A DNA stretch of 64,000 nucleotides from Bacteriovoracales bacterium (GTDB lineage Bacteria; Bdellovibrionota; Bacteriovoracia; Bacteriovoracales; Bacteriovoracaceae). The DNA is taken from contig JASBRV010000084.1 of the NCBI GenBank assembly GCA_030149295.1, positions 1 through 64,000 on the forward strand, read 5' to 3'. The notes under the pieces were generated by a model that saw nothing but the letters and a program-made list of their open reading frames with translations, was not told the origin of the DNA and ran no database searches. The position numbers and the translations under genes were made by a program. The stretch's first letter is position 1. Each line of letters starts with the position of its first letter. Positions 35,051-42,740 of the stretch are shown here, one piece after another.

Positions 35051-35433
35051 AGCCATTCTTTGGTTGGCTCCATTAATTTCCTCTTTTCCAAATCCATGAG
35101 ACCTACGCTTAGTTCCAAAGTGGCGGCAAGAGAGCCATCCTCTTTGTGCATCTTTTGATTCATGGTCATAACAAGCTTGTTGAGAGGTTCACCACACTGA
35201 GAAGTAATGGTAACTCTCTCCCTATTTTTTAATTCTCTTTTAAATTTTATACGGGCCTCAAGAATCACGGGACCCTTTTTAAGACGTTGAATATCTTCTA
35301 AGCCCCAACCTCTAAGGGAGATAAAATCCCAGCGGGCTTGCTCAAAAAGCGTTAAATAAGTGGCATTATTCACATGCCCAAAGGTATCAAGATGGGACTC
35401 AATCACCTGAAATTCGTAATGAAAACTCTCCAT
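35020..35433 (-). CDS. Hotdog-fold acyl-CoA thioesterase (4HBT/YbgC-like)
   Basis: I start at ATG 35433 (137 aa), where AGGTGG lies 5-6 nt upstream; an in-frame extension to 35496 lacks support. The protein begins H-Y-E-F-Q-V-I-E-S-H-L-D-T-F-G-H-V-N-N-A-T-Y, the 4HBT active-site loop (DxxGHVNN) with its catalytic Asp. Such enzymes hydrolyse acyl-CoA or acyl-ACP. It is a lone minus-strand gene between exported-protein genes. Confidence 0.85.
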   Translation of the reverse strand: MESFHYEFQVIESHLDTFGHVNNATYLTLFEQARWDFISLRGWGLEDIQRLKKGPVILEARIKFKRELKNRERVTITSQCGEPLNKLVMTMNQKMHKEDGSLAATLELSVGLMDLEKRKLMEPTKEWLHAVGMTNLS

Positions 35434-35568
35434 AAATGCCACCTTTTTGTGGCTTATTTTAGCCAAGTAACGAGTGATTGGGAAACCAAAAATCATTAGA
35501 TTTCATAGACTTAGATAAGTTAACTTGAATACCGCCCGATTATGCTCAAGAATAGCCGGTTTTTCCCC

Positions 35569-35574
35569 GATAAT
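35569..35574 (+). promoter_or_regulatory. -10-like GATAAT, 7 nt before the 655-aa protein gene
   Basis: GATAAT ends 7 nt before ATG 35582, the same leaderless-type spacing as at several other genes here. A weak AGAGAG overlaps the gap and could act as ribosome binding site instead. Confidence 0.3.
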
Positions 35575-35581
35575 AGAGAGT

Positions 35582-37549
35582 ATGAAAACCCTAAAGCGAG
35601 ACACATTCATGATCAAATTAGCTCTAGTGACCTGTTCAGTACTTATCGGCTTTTCAACCAATGCTAACGACCCTTTAGAAAGCTTTCTTACAGCGCCAAT
35701 GGGCTCAGGTTTTGCATCCGGGGCAAATAACAACGGCAGCACCCCTCAACAAGGTGGGTTTCGTGATGCACAAAATAGATCCACAAATTTTAAACGCTGT
35801 GAAACATTAGCTGGGATGCAGTGGACTGAAGCTTTCGCAGCTCCTTATTTTCAAAATAAAAAAGTCATGGATAAATTTATCAAACCTGCTTTTGACAAAC
35901 GGGCCAATGGAGTCAATGCCACTCGTGTGTCGCCAGAGGAACTCGCTGCCAAAATTGTTCATCAAGTACTTTTATGTGAAGCCTATAGAGTCTCTACCGA
36001 CCCTGCTAATTATGATTATAACCAAAATTATGGGGAGTTCGAGGGGGATGATGGTAAGGAAGCGGCAACTTCTATGTTTGGCGCCAGTGGTATTGAGTGT
36101 GCCAACCAACCAACAGCTCAAGCAAAAACTGAATGTATGGTTCGCGCAAAAGAAGAAGGCCCTCTTAGTTGTAGTCACAACGGAGCTGAAACCCACGACT
36201 TTTTACAATGCAAGAAAGTTATTAATTTTATGGATGGTTTTGTCGCCGGAAAACAAGTCATGCAAGTGCAACAAACCGTTCGTGCAGGTCTCAAGCAAAA
36301 TGATCTTCAAGACGGTCTTATGCAAAAACAAATATCAGGTGAAGGGGTAGGCATTGTTGATAGCATGGGAGCGCAAGCCGAAAGTATCGAGCAACAAGGA
36401 AATCTTGCCTATGAGATGGCGGCCTTTGATGCGGCCAAGGCGGGAACGCTTCTCACTATGATTAACAACTTTCCAAAACCTTCAACGATGATAGAGGAAT
36501 GTAATAATCAAATGGCCCAATACGGTGATGTAAGTCAAATTGTCCATTATATCCAAAAAGCTTTGGGTAGTCATAAGATTGGTCCCACAGAAACTAAAGA
36601 TCATTTTAGAAATGCAGTAGACAACATCCCAACTCAAACTTTAGCTGATTACTGTACTTTTGCCATATCAACCAATAGAAATGCCGGCGGCGGTCAAAAC
36701 TTTCTCTTTATGAATCAAAAAATTATCGACAAAGTAAAGTCTGCGGCCATGAAAGCGGGACTTGAAGCCCTTGCCAATGGTGCTAAGGGCGCCCTTCTCC
36801 ATGATCAAGCGGGGCTGATCGAAGATGCGATGAAAGATATTGAAGAGTTTGCTCCTCCTGAATTTCCGGTCGCTGAACCTCTTCCAGACACCGCTAGTGA
36901 ATGTTTAGTTGACCCTGAAGCAGAGGGCTGTATTGCACCTACGACTGCTGGTTTTGAAGGGTTTCGTGATGGAGGCTTTAATGCCAATATAGGAGGCTCA
37001 GCAAGCTTAGGAACTCCCGGGCAAAACGGAAACCTTAGCGATGAGGGATCAAGTGTCTCTGGTGCCACAAATAGAGATCTCTTACCTGAAAACTTTGGAT
37101 TAGTAGACGCCCAACCCACAGGTCCAAATGACTTTGTCGATGGCACAGCTGCCCCTGGCTCCATTAAGGCCGGACAAGTGGCCGCTGGTGGTGGCGGAGC
37201 TGGTGCAGGTGCCGGCGGCGGCGGTGGCGGCTTTGGTGGCGGTGGTGGTGCTCGTGGACCTGCGGCCAAAGAAAAACCAAGTGGAAAACGTGACATTAAT
37301 ATTAAAACCAAGGGTTCTGGCTTTGGTGCTATCGGTGGAACTGGTCGAATTGGGGCTAATAAAAGAAAGCCAAATAATCCATTCAGTAAGCTCCTTGGAA
37401 AAAATAAAGCTAAAGGAAATGGAACATTGAACTTTCGTGGCCCTGCCCAAGTGGGAGGAAAGAAAGGCTCAATCTTTCAGATGATTTCTAATCGCTATAG
37501 CAATGTCGCGAAAAAGGACCGTCTTCTTAAATATGAGATAAAAAAGTAA
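35582..37549 (+). CDS. Exported Gly-rich protein with C-terminal ISxRY motif, unknown function
   Basis: I start at ATG 35582 (655 aa) instead of the upstream TTG, because a signal peptide follows (I-K-L-A-L-V-T-C-S-V-L-I-G-F to T-N-A-N-D); ATG 35609 is also possible. The N-terminal 300 residues are helical with spaced cysteines. A Gly-rich stretch (about 530-560) consists mostly of Gly/Ala runs, followed by a basic tail. The end reads G-S-I-F-Q-M-I-S-N-R-Y, resembling the 657-aa protein. I do not recognise a family. It could be a structural or surface component. It ends 3 bp before the convergent 325-aa protein gene. Confidence 0.78.
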   Translation: MKTLKRDTFMIKLALVTCSVLIGFSTNANDPLESFLTAPMGSGFASGANNNGSTPQQGGFRDAQNRSTNFKRCETLAGMQWTEAFAAPYFQNKKVMDKFIKPAFDKRANGVNATRVSPEELAAKIVHQVLLCEAYRVSTDPANYDYNQNYGEFEGDDGKEAATSMFGASGIECANQPTAQAKTECMVRAKEEGPLSCSHNGAETHDFLQCKKVINFMDGFVAGKQVMQVQQTVRAGLKQNDLQDGLMQKQISGEGVGIVDSMGAQAESIEQQGNLAYEMAAFDAAKAGTLLTMINNFPKPSTMIEECNNQMAQYGDVSQIVHYIQKALGSHKIGPTETKDHFRNAVDNIPTQTLADYCTFAISTNRNAGGGQNFLFMNQKIIDKVKSAAMKAGLEALANGAKGALLHDQAGLIEDAMKDIEEFAPPEFPVAEPLPDTASECLVDPEAEGCIAPTTAGFEGFRDGGFNANIGGSASLGTPGQNGNLSDEGSSVSGATNRDLLPENFGLVDAQPTGPNDFVDGTAAPGSIKAGQVAAGGGGAGAGAGGGGGGFGGGGGARGPAAKEKPSGKRDINIKTKGSGFGAIGGTGRIGANKRKPNNPFSKLLGKNKAKGNGTLNFRGPAQVGGKKGSIFQMISNRYSNVAKKDRLLKYEIKK

Positions 37550-37552
37550 TTC

Positions 37553-38530
37553 CTATTTAGAGACCTTGAGCCACGACTTTTCTGACTCTCCTCTTAGCGA
37601 GTAATGACCTTGATCATTAATGATACTAGGAGCGACCTTCTGATATTTCTCTTTCACATTTTGTAGAGCATTTGGAAGAACTGGACACTCTAAGCTCATG
37701 TCATACTCAGCTTCCAGCGTGCGAAGACGCTCTTTTACAGACAGAAGCATCTTTTCACTAGTAAAAGCACTACAGTTAACTGACTCATCAAAACTATGAT
37801 CAACATAGCTTGCCCAACTGATCTCCTTTTCTACTTTAAAGCGACCTTGATCACAACTTACATAAGGACCAATATTTTCACCTAAGACATCGTCTCTTTT
37901 TTGTAGGACATGGTTCCAAAAACGCATTCCATTGAAATTGGCAGCGAGGTCACCATAGGACATCACTCCCGTAGTAATCGCTCCTAATACACCTGTTTCT
38001 GCTCTTTCACCGATCGCTAGGGCTTCTTTAAGGGCTTGCCCTTTTACATGGTGACTTTCAAAATAACGAAAACCTGAACCTAAAAAGTGCTCAAATTTAT
38101 CAGTGCCCATCATGACGCCATTAATTTTGATTGTAGCAGCAGTTGGGTCTTCAAACACACGTCCAAAGAAACCTTGAACCACTGATTGGTACCACTTAAA
38201 GTCAGCGTAAATACTTTCTTCAATAGTCATGGTATGCTTATCAAAGCCTGGAGCTTTCACGAGGTATTCGCCTAGCTCACCTTGATATTGATTATTAAAA
38301 TATTTTCTCATTCTTTTATAGAGAACTTTTTCTTCACAGTGATGCTCTCTTTCATTAGCTTCTTTAACAGCGAGGCTGAGATATTCATTCGTCTTGGTGT
38401 TCGCTAATTCAAGACTATCTTGAAGGGGAATATTTCGATAAGTAAAGCTGTCGACTTCAGCTGCAAATAGCGATCCAGTAAAACAACTCACAAAAAGAAT
38501 TGCTGTTTTCCATTTCTTCGTTTTCATCAT
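37553..38530 (-). CDS. Exported protein with G-T-D-K-F-E-H-F motif, unknown function
   Basis: I start at ATG 38530 (325 aa; 38527 equally possible), giving a signal peptide K-K-W-K-T-A-I-L-F-V-S-C-F-T-G ending near L-F-A-A-E. The longer frame adds a hydrophobic leader with no ribosome binding site. The centre contains M-G-T-D-K-F-E-H-F-L-G-S-G-F-R-Y-F, a D-K-x-x-H-F-type motif seen in several membrane-linked families, then E-R-A-E-T-G-V-L-G. Conserved-looking cysteines lie at the N- and C-terminal ends. The function is unknown. It converges with the 655-aa protein gene. Confidence 0.75.
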   Translation of the reverse strand: MMKTKKWKTAILFVSCFTGSLFAAEVDSFTYRNIPLQDSLELANTKTNEYLSLAVKEANEREHHCEEKVLYKRMRKYFNNQYQGELGEYLVKAPGFDKHTMTIEESIYADFKWYQSVVQGFFGRVFEDPTAATIKINGVMMGTDKFEHFLGSGFRYFESHHVKGQALKEALAIGERAETGVLGAITTGVMSYGDLAANFNGMRFWNHVLQKRDDVLGENIGPYVSCDQGRFKVEKEISWASYVDHSFDESVNCSAFTSEKMLLSVKERLRTLEAEYDMSLECPVLPNALQNVKEKYQKVAPSIINDQGHYSLRGESEKSWLKVSK

Positions 38531-38726
38531 CTTTAATTTCTCTTTTTTGGGGTCTCTTTTTTCTAAAATTTTCTTACAAATTTTGGGTATAAAAATTGAT
38601 ATCATTCCTATTTTACCTTTTAACCAAGCAAAACACTTTGATATTGAAAGATCTTCAGTCATTCCAAAAAGTGTCTAAAGACCAAACAGATTTTAAAGGT
38701 CATCTCGTCCCCAAAAGGAGCCCTTT

Positions 38727-38744
38727 TCAGAGATAAACCTCTGA
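38727..38744. repeat. Inverted repeat about 60 bp upstream of the perfect sigma-54 box
   Basis: Arms TCAGAG and CTCTGA flank a 6-nt spacer. An adjacent pair AAAAGG/CCTTTT precedes it at 38713-38727. Either may bind an activator. Confidence 0.35.
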
Positions 38745-38803
38745 TAAAACGTCACCAGTATCAGTTCCTACCACCCTAAGTCATTAAATTTACATTATAT
38801 TCC

Positions 38804-38820
38804 TTGGCATGGACATTGCT
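38804..38820 (+). promoter_or_regulatory. Sigma-54 promoter, perfect consensus match
   Basis: TTGGCATGGACATTGCT fits every position of TTGGCAYGRNNNTTGCW. The predicted start is near 38831, giving a 27-nt leader with AAGGAG before the GTG at 38858. Confidence 0.8.
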
Positions 38821-38857
38821 CATTAAAACCTAAGCTTCATGTCAAAGGAGAGGCAAA

Positions 38858-39001
38858 GTGAAAACTTATGAAAACAAAAGATTAAAAAAAGCGACAACTC
38901 AATCAAGGGTCGTTCAAAGAAATTTAATTTTAAAGGGCGTCATTTTAGCCTATTCCCATTTTCTCTTACTCGTTACGGCCTTGGCCATTTGGGGAGATTA
39001 A
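38858..39001 (+). CDS. Small single-helix membrane protein (47 aa)
   Basis: This short gene starts with GTG behind AAGGAG (7-nt spacing) and ends at TAA 38999-39001. The N-terminal half is basic (K-R-L-K-K-A-T-T-Q-S-R), the C-terminal half is one hydrophobic helix (V-I-L-A-Y-S-H-F-L-L-L-V-T-A-L-A-I-W) and the protein ends G-D. It should insert with the basic end inside. A perfect sigma-54 box lies 38 bp upstream of the start. The function is unknown; small membrane proteins of this type often modulate larger complexes. The TPR gene follows 72 bp later. Confidence 0.7.
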   Translation: MKTYENKRLKKATTQSRVVQRNLILKGVILAYSHFLLLVTALAIWGD

Positions 39002-39025
39002 ATCAATAAAGGCTATGGATAGCTT

Positions 39026-39055
39026 TTGACAGTGACACCCCAACTTCTTTAACAT
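39026..39055 (+). promoter_or_regulatory. Candidate sigma-70 promoter for the TPR gene
   Basis: A perfect -35 TTGACA (39026-39031) is followed after 18 bp by TAACAT (39050-39055). The -10 is mediocre. Confidence 0.4.
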
Positions 39056-39073
39056 TTATTCAGGGACGAAAAA

Positions 39074-40144
39074 ATGGATTTTGAAAATATGACCAATGAA
39101 GGTTTGGCCCACTTGGCCCTCAGTGAATTACACACCTGCCAGAGTTACTACAACCGTATGTTCTTCGGTTTACTAGAAAGTAGTGAATCAGCAAAACATC
39201 AAAAAATTCGTGCTTGGGCGACAACCTTTGTTAACCAAGCGAATATTCATATGAGAAAGCATTGGCTAGGTCATGATCCAAAAGAAATTCAAAGCATTGA
39301 CCTTATTGAGACCAAAACTCTCATTGAAGCCAAAGACTATTCTCGCTCCCTTTTTCAGGCAATGAGCTCTCTCACAGAAGCTGGTCTCTTTGAAGATGAA
39401 CACTTTAGTCGCCTCATGTCCTTGAGTCTTAACTTTTATTTTCTTCATGCAAGAAGACTACATTTACTTATAGATGAACTCACAAATCTCCAAGTAGAAC
39501 TCCCTCGTGTCTCACTCATGGATACCATTTTTAATGATGATGGCATTCCGAACTACCGGGTTTCCGCGGAATCTATCTTCGAACTCAATGAAGACAAAGA
39601 CCCCACTATAAGAAGCCTCAGTGGCCAAAGACAAAAGAAATACGAGGAGCTTATCCATAAAGGTCATCAATGGATGGCCAAAAAGGAATACGACCTCGCA
39701 CGTGAAAGCTTTATGAGGGCCCTTAATTTTAAAGAAAGTGCCGAAGCCTATAACCTCATTGGCTGGGCGTATTCTTTAGAAGACCAATACGACACAGCTA
39801 AAAAGTTTTGTATGAAAGCGATCCAAATAGATCCCTCCTATGGTGCTCCTTATAATGACCTGGGGAGCTACCTCTTAGCAGAGGGCGAAGTCAATGAAAG
39901 CCTAAAGTGGTTTGAATTGGCCAAAAATTCACGCCACTATCAAAACCGCGAGTATCCTTATATCAATGCTGGACGAGCCTATCTCAGTAAAAAAGAATTT
40001 AAAAAAGCCCTCGAAGAATTTTCTATGGCGCTTACCCTTGCACCCTTTAACGAAGAGTTGCACACTACTGTACAAAGAATAAAAGAGACTTTGGATAAGA
40101 GTGAACTATTCCAAGAAAAAACTTTGCCGCCCCCTCTATTCTAG
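39074..40144 (+). CDS. TPR-repeat protein
   Basis: The 356-aa protein has no signal peptide. Residues 1-170 form an all-helical region without known motif. From about 195 there are four tetratricopeptide repeats, for example A-K-K-E-Y-D-L-A-R-E-S-F-M-R-A-L, A-Y-N-L-I-G-W-A-Y and G-A-P-Y-N-D-L-G-S-Y-L-L-A-E-G. TPRs mediate protein-protein contacts; partner unknown. It ends 24 nt before the Nif3-like gene. Confidence 0.85.
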   Translation: MDFENMTNEGLAHLALSELHTCQSYYNRMFFGLLESSESAKHQKIRAWATTFVNQANIHMRKHWLGHDPKEIQSIDLIETKTLIEAKDYSRSLFQAMSSLTEAGLFEDEHFSRLMSLSLNFYFLHARRLHLLIDELTNLQVELPRVSLMDTIFNDDGIPNYRVSAESIFELNEDKDPTIRSLSGQRQKKYEELIHKGHQWMAKKEYDLARESFMRALNFKESAEAYNLIGWAYSLEDQYDTAKKFCMKAIQIDPSYGAPYNDLGSYLLAEGEVNESLKWFELAKNSRHYQNREYPYINAGRAYLSKKEFKKALEEFSMALTLAPFNEELHTTVQRIKETLDKSELFQEKTLPPPLF

Positions 40145-40168
40145 CGGCAACTTTTATAAAGGGTAAGC

Positions 40169-40936
40169 ATGGCCGTTAAAAGAAATGAATTAGAAAATTT
40201 TCTAAACACAACCCTTAACATTCATGACTTTCGCGATTACGGGCCCAATGGTTTACAAGTCGAAGGAAAAGAGACCATTGAAAAAATTGCTTTTGCAGTC
40301 TCAGCCACCCAAGACTCCATTGCAAAGGCCGTGCGCTGGCAAGCGGATGCTATGGTTGTTCATCATGGTCTCTTTTGGGTTTTTCATGGAGCACGCTCTA
40401 TTAGCGGCCCCTTTGCTAAAAGAGTAAAACCCCTTATCACTAGCGACATGAATCTCTTTGGATACCATCTTCCTTTAGATGCTCATCCCCAATATGGCAA
40501 CGCTTCGGCCATCGCCAAGAAAATTGAGCTAAAAGAGCTTCAACCTTTTGGTGACTATAAAGGTTCACCCACTGGAATCAAAGGACAGTTTCTTAAACCC
40601 ATCAAGGCCAATGAGCTGTCAGAGAAACTCGAAAATATACTCAATCACTCCGTCATGCTCTCTTCTCCTAACGCTAATCAAGTCCTTCACTCTATGGCGA
40701 TTATCACAGGGGGAGCCAATAGTGGCTGGCAAGAATGCGTTCCCCAAGGCATAGACTCTTATTTAACAGGAGAAATGTCGGAACATGACTGGCACGAGGC
40801 TAAAGAAAGTGGAATTCACATGTTTGCGGGTGGACATAATGCTACAGAACAATTTGGTGTTCAGATGCTAGAAGATCTCATCAAAGAGAATTTTGATATT
40901 GAAACTCAGTTTATTCCTTCAGAGAATCCGGCCTGA
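40169..40936 (+). CDS. Nif3-like dinuclear metal-centre protein (DUF34)
   Basis: The 255-aa protein matches the NIF3/YbgI family: an N-terminal G-P-N-G-L-Q-V-E-G, V-H-H-G-L-F-W (metal-binding HHG), F-G-Y-H-L-P-L-D-A-H and a C-terminal G-H-N-A-T-E-Q-F-G motif with metal-binding His and Glu. It lacks the inserted PII-like domain of longer members. Members have been linked to GTP cyclohydrolase-like or metal-chaperone roles, without consensus. AAAGGG precedes the ATG. Its end overlaps the LysR gene by 18 bp. Confidence 0.9.
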   Translation: MAVKRNELENFLNTTLNIHDFRDYGPNGLQVEGKETIEKIAFAVSATQDSIAKAVRWQADAMVVHHGLFWVFHGARSISGPFAKRVKPLITSDMNLFGYHLPLDAHPQYGNASAIAKKIELKELQPFGDYKGSPTGIKGQFLKPIKANELSEKLENILNHSVMLSSPNANQVLHSMAIITGGANSGWQECVPQGIDSYLTGEMSEHDWHEAKESGIHMFAGGHNATEQFGVQMLEDLIKENFDIETQFIPSENPA

Positions 40937-41848
40937 TTTTTTCCTTGTTGCTAGTTTCTCCTTGAGAAAGTCTCTAAACTTTTTCACCACATACGAATGA
41001 CTTTTTCCTTTGAGGCTCGCCAGGCTCAAAGTATTTTTATAATGTTTTCCTTTTCCCTTAAAGAGATAAAGGTCCTTATTCTTCTTTGCTTTGACCACGT
41101 GATAAGGAAGGATACCAGCTCCAAGTCCGTGACGAATCAATTGCTCCACTCCTTGTACATCCATTTGCGAGCTTCGAATTTTTAATTCACTAAGTTCGCG
41201 ACCGAGGTGAAAACGAAACCACCGATTAAGAACCGGATAAGAGGGAAGATAGGTTATGTAATCGAGCTTTTTAAAAAAGGTGGCATTATTTTGAATAGTT
41301 CCAAATTTTTCGAGATACTCTTTATGAGCACAAAGAATATGAGCTTCATAGTCTAAATCTTCCAATTCAATTTGAGGTGAAAAAGCATAATCATCGACAA
41401 TAGCATAGTCCAATTCACCATCAAGAATTAACTCATTCATTTGGGCCGCATGACCATAGTTAAATTCAAAATTCACTAAGTTGTGTTCCTTAGCAAACTC
41501 TGCTGCTAACGGCATGATAAATCTATTTCCGTATTCGATAGGAACTCCTACAGCAATCGTTCCTCTTAAATCCAGGTCCTCCCCCATAAGCATCGCCAAC
41601 ACTTCTTCGAGGTCATGCAACTGGACTTTCACTAAAAGAAATAAGCGTTCCGCTTCTTCAGTGAGAATGAGCCTTCCTTTAAAACGGTCAAATAACTTAA
41701 GACCTAAGAGCTCTTCTAGTGCCTTAATATTTTGTGAGACCCCACTTTGGGTTAAGTGAAGTTCTCCTGCTGCCTTGGTCATACTTTCAAGACGCGCTAC
41801 GGACTCAAAAGTCCTCAAATGATTTAAATTGAGATTCGCTAAATTCAC
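40919..41848 (-). CDS. LysR-family transcriptional regulator
   Basis: The 309-aa protein has the normal length. The N-terminal winged helix contains L-R-T-F-E-S-V-A-R-L-E-S-M-T-K-A-A-G-E-L-H-L-T-Q-S-G-V-S-Q, with the typical recognition helix, and is followed by a periplasmic-binding-protein-like effector domain. It starts with GTG behind AGAGG. The divergent neighbour is the small secreted protein at 41957, 108 bp away, and may be its target. The inducer is unknown. Confidence 0.92.
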   Translation of the reverse strand: MNLANLNLNHLRTFESVARLESMTKAAGELHLTQSGVSQNIKALEELLGLKLFDRFKGRLILTEEAERLFLLVKVQLHDLEEVLAMLMGEDLDLRGTIAVGVPIEYGNRFIMPLAAEFAKEHNLVNFEFNYGHAAQMNELILDGELDYAIVDDYAFSPQIELEDLDYEAHILCAHKEYLEKFGTIQNNATFFKKLDYITYLPSYPVLNRWFRFHLGRELSELKIRSSQMDVQGVEQLIRHGLGAGILPYHVVKAKKNKDLYLFKGKGKHYKNTLSLASLKGKSHSYVVKKFRDFLKEKLATRKKSGRIL

Positions 41849-41899
41849 ACATTCCTCTTTTCAAGAGCTTAACACGTCACCCCATTAACTATACTAATG

Positions 41900-41912
41900 T
41901 TTAATCCTTAAA
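41900..41912. promoter_or_regulatory. Candidate LysR-type box (T-N11-A dyad)
   Basis: TTTAATCCTTAAA is a 13-bp dyad with T-N11-A form in the LysR/secreted-protein intergenic region, 32 bp before the -10-like element at 41945. Confidence 0.3.
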
Positions 41913-41944
41913 ACAAATAATGTGCATAATTGGTTTGAAATAAT

Positions 41945-41950
41945 TATAAA
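41945..41950 (+). promoter_or_regulatory. -10-like TATAAA, 6 nt before the 95-aa secreted-protein gene
   Basis: TATAAA ends 6 nt before ATG 41957 and no ribosome binding site is visible, another leaderless-type start. Confidence 0.35.
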
Positions 41951-41956
41951 TGCCCC

Positions 41957-42244
41957 ATGAAAAACTTAATCGTACTGACAGCCTTTATTTCTTTGTTTTC
42001 TCTTTCCAGCGCACAAGCTTCTGTTGCCACCAGTGTTTATGGCCAGATCTTTGACGTCAAAGGTGGATATGTCTTCTCCAGTCTTGAAGAAGATACCTAT
42101 GGCGCCGAGGTCGAAATAGACGGTGACTCTTTTGCTACCCATTACAAGTGCTCTGAAGGCCTCTTTACTCTCGTTCAATCCTTAAGAAAGGACAGAAGCT
42201 ACGAAGTTATTGATGTCGTTTGCGAAGACCTAGAAACTTACTAA
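41957..42244 (+). CDS. Small secreted protein of unknown function
   Basis: The 95-aa protein begins with a good signal peptide (M-K-N-L-I-V-L-T-A-F-I-S-L-F) cleaved near S-A-Q-A-S. The mature part of about 72 residues has two cysteines (Y-K-C-S and V-V-C-E) that may form a disulphide. No family is recognised. It is divergent from the LysR gene and its stop interlocks with that of the DUF4442 gene in a 4-bp CTAA overlap. Confidence 0.75.
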   Translation: MKNLIVLTAFISLFSLSSAQASVATSVYGQIFDVKGGYVFSSLEEDTYGAEVEIDGDSFATHYKCSEGLFTLVQSLRKDRSYEVIDVVCEDLETY

Positions 42245-42720
42245 TTCTTTAGCTTACATGAGAGAGTAAGTTGAAAAGTGGCCACTGGCTCATCGCCGAA
42301 TTGTGTAGGAGTGGTGGCCGCGACATCAACGCTCATATTTTGGCGCTCTCCGCTTTCAATAACCTTTTCAATAAAAGATTTGATTTCGGGTCCTTGGTTG
42401 TTAGTAAAGAAAGTATCACCATGGGCCCTTTTGTGAAAATCTGCCTTAAAGTCTTTAAAAGAAAGACTGATTGCTTTTCCACTCTTATTGATATGCTCCA
42501 TGGCCGCTAGGCCACCGGCCAAATCAGCTGCCGTGCACAAGACTCCAAAATACATGGAGCCAAGATGGTTTTTATTCTTTCTTATAAAAGGAATTTTGAT
42601 TTGGGTTGTCGTTTCATTGAGTTCTACTACGGTTGGTCTTACAAACCAAATGAGAGGAATTTTAGCTAAGCCAAAAAGTCTTACAAAAGCTGTTTGTTTA
42701 ATACCTTCAGCAATACCCAT
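42241..42720 (-). CDS. DUF4442 hotdog-fold protein (PaaI-like thioesterase relative)
   Basis: The 159-aa protein resembles DUF4442: an R-K-N-K-N-H-L-G-S-M-Y-F-G segment (NHxGxxYxG) stands in the position of the PaaI-type active-site helix, followed by A-A-D-L-A-G-G. Such proteins are putative acyl-CoA thioesterases. AAGGAG lies 6 nt before the ATG. It is the last gene of the putA-proC run. Confidence 0.78.
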   Translation of the reverse strand: MGIAEGIKQTAFVRLFGLAKIPLIWFVRPTVVELNETTTQIKIPFIRKNKNHLGSMYFGVLCTAADLAGGLAAMEHINKSGKAISLSFKDFKADFHKRAHGDTFFTNNQGPEIKSFIEKVIESGERQNMSVDVAATTPTQFGDEPVATFQLTLSCKLKN

Positions 42721-42740
42721 TGCCCTCTCCTTAAAATTGA

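Larger units (their letters stand above)
38531..38857. other. Intergenic region of about 330 bp with regulatory signals
   Basis: This is the longest gene-free stretch of the window. It holds two inverted repeats (AAAAGG/CCTTTT at 38713-38727 and TCAGAG/CTCTGA at 38727-38744) and a perfect sigma-54 box at 38804. I see no open frame with a ribosome binding site until the small gene at 38858. Confidence 0.6.

Noticed and set aside
36805-37311. 168-aa minus-strand frame rich in Pro and Ala
   Set aside because: It is the antisense of the Gly-rich part of the 655-aa protein gene; poly-Pro arises from Gly codons.
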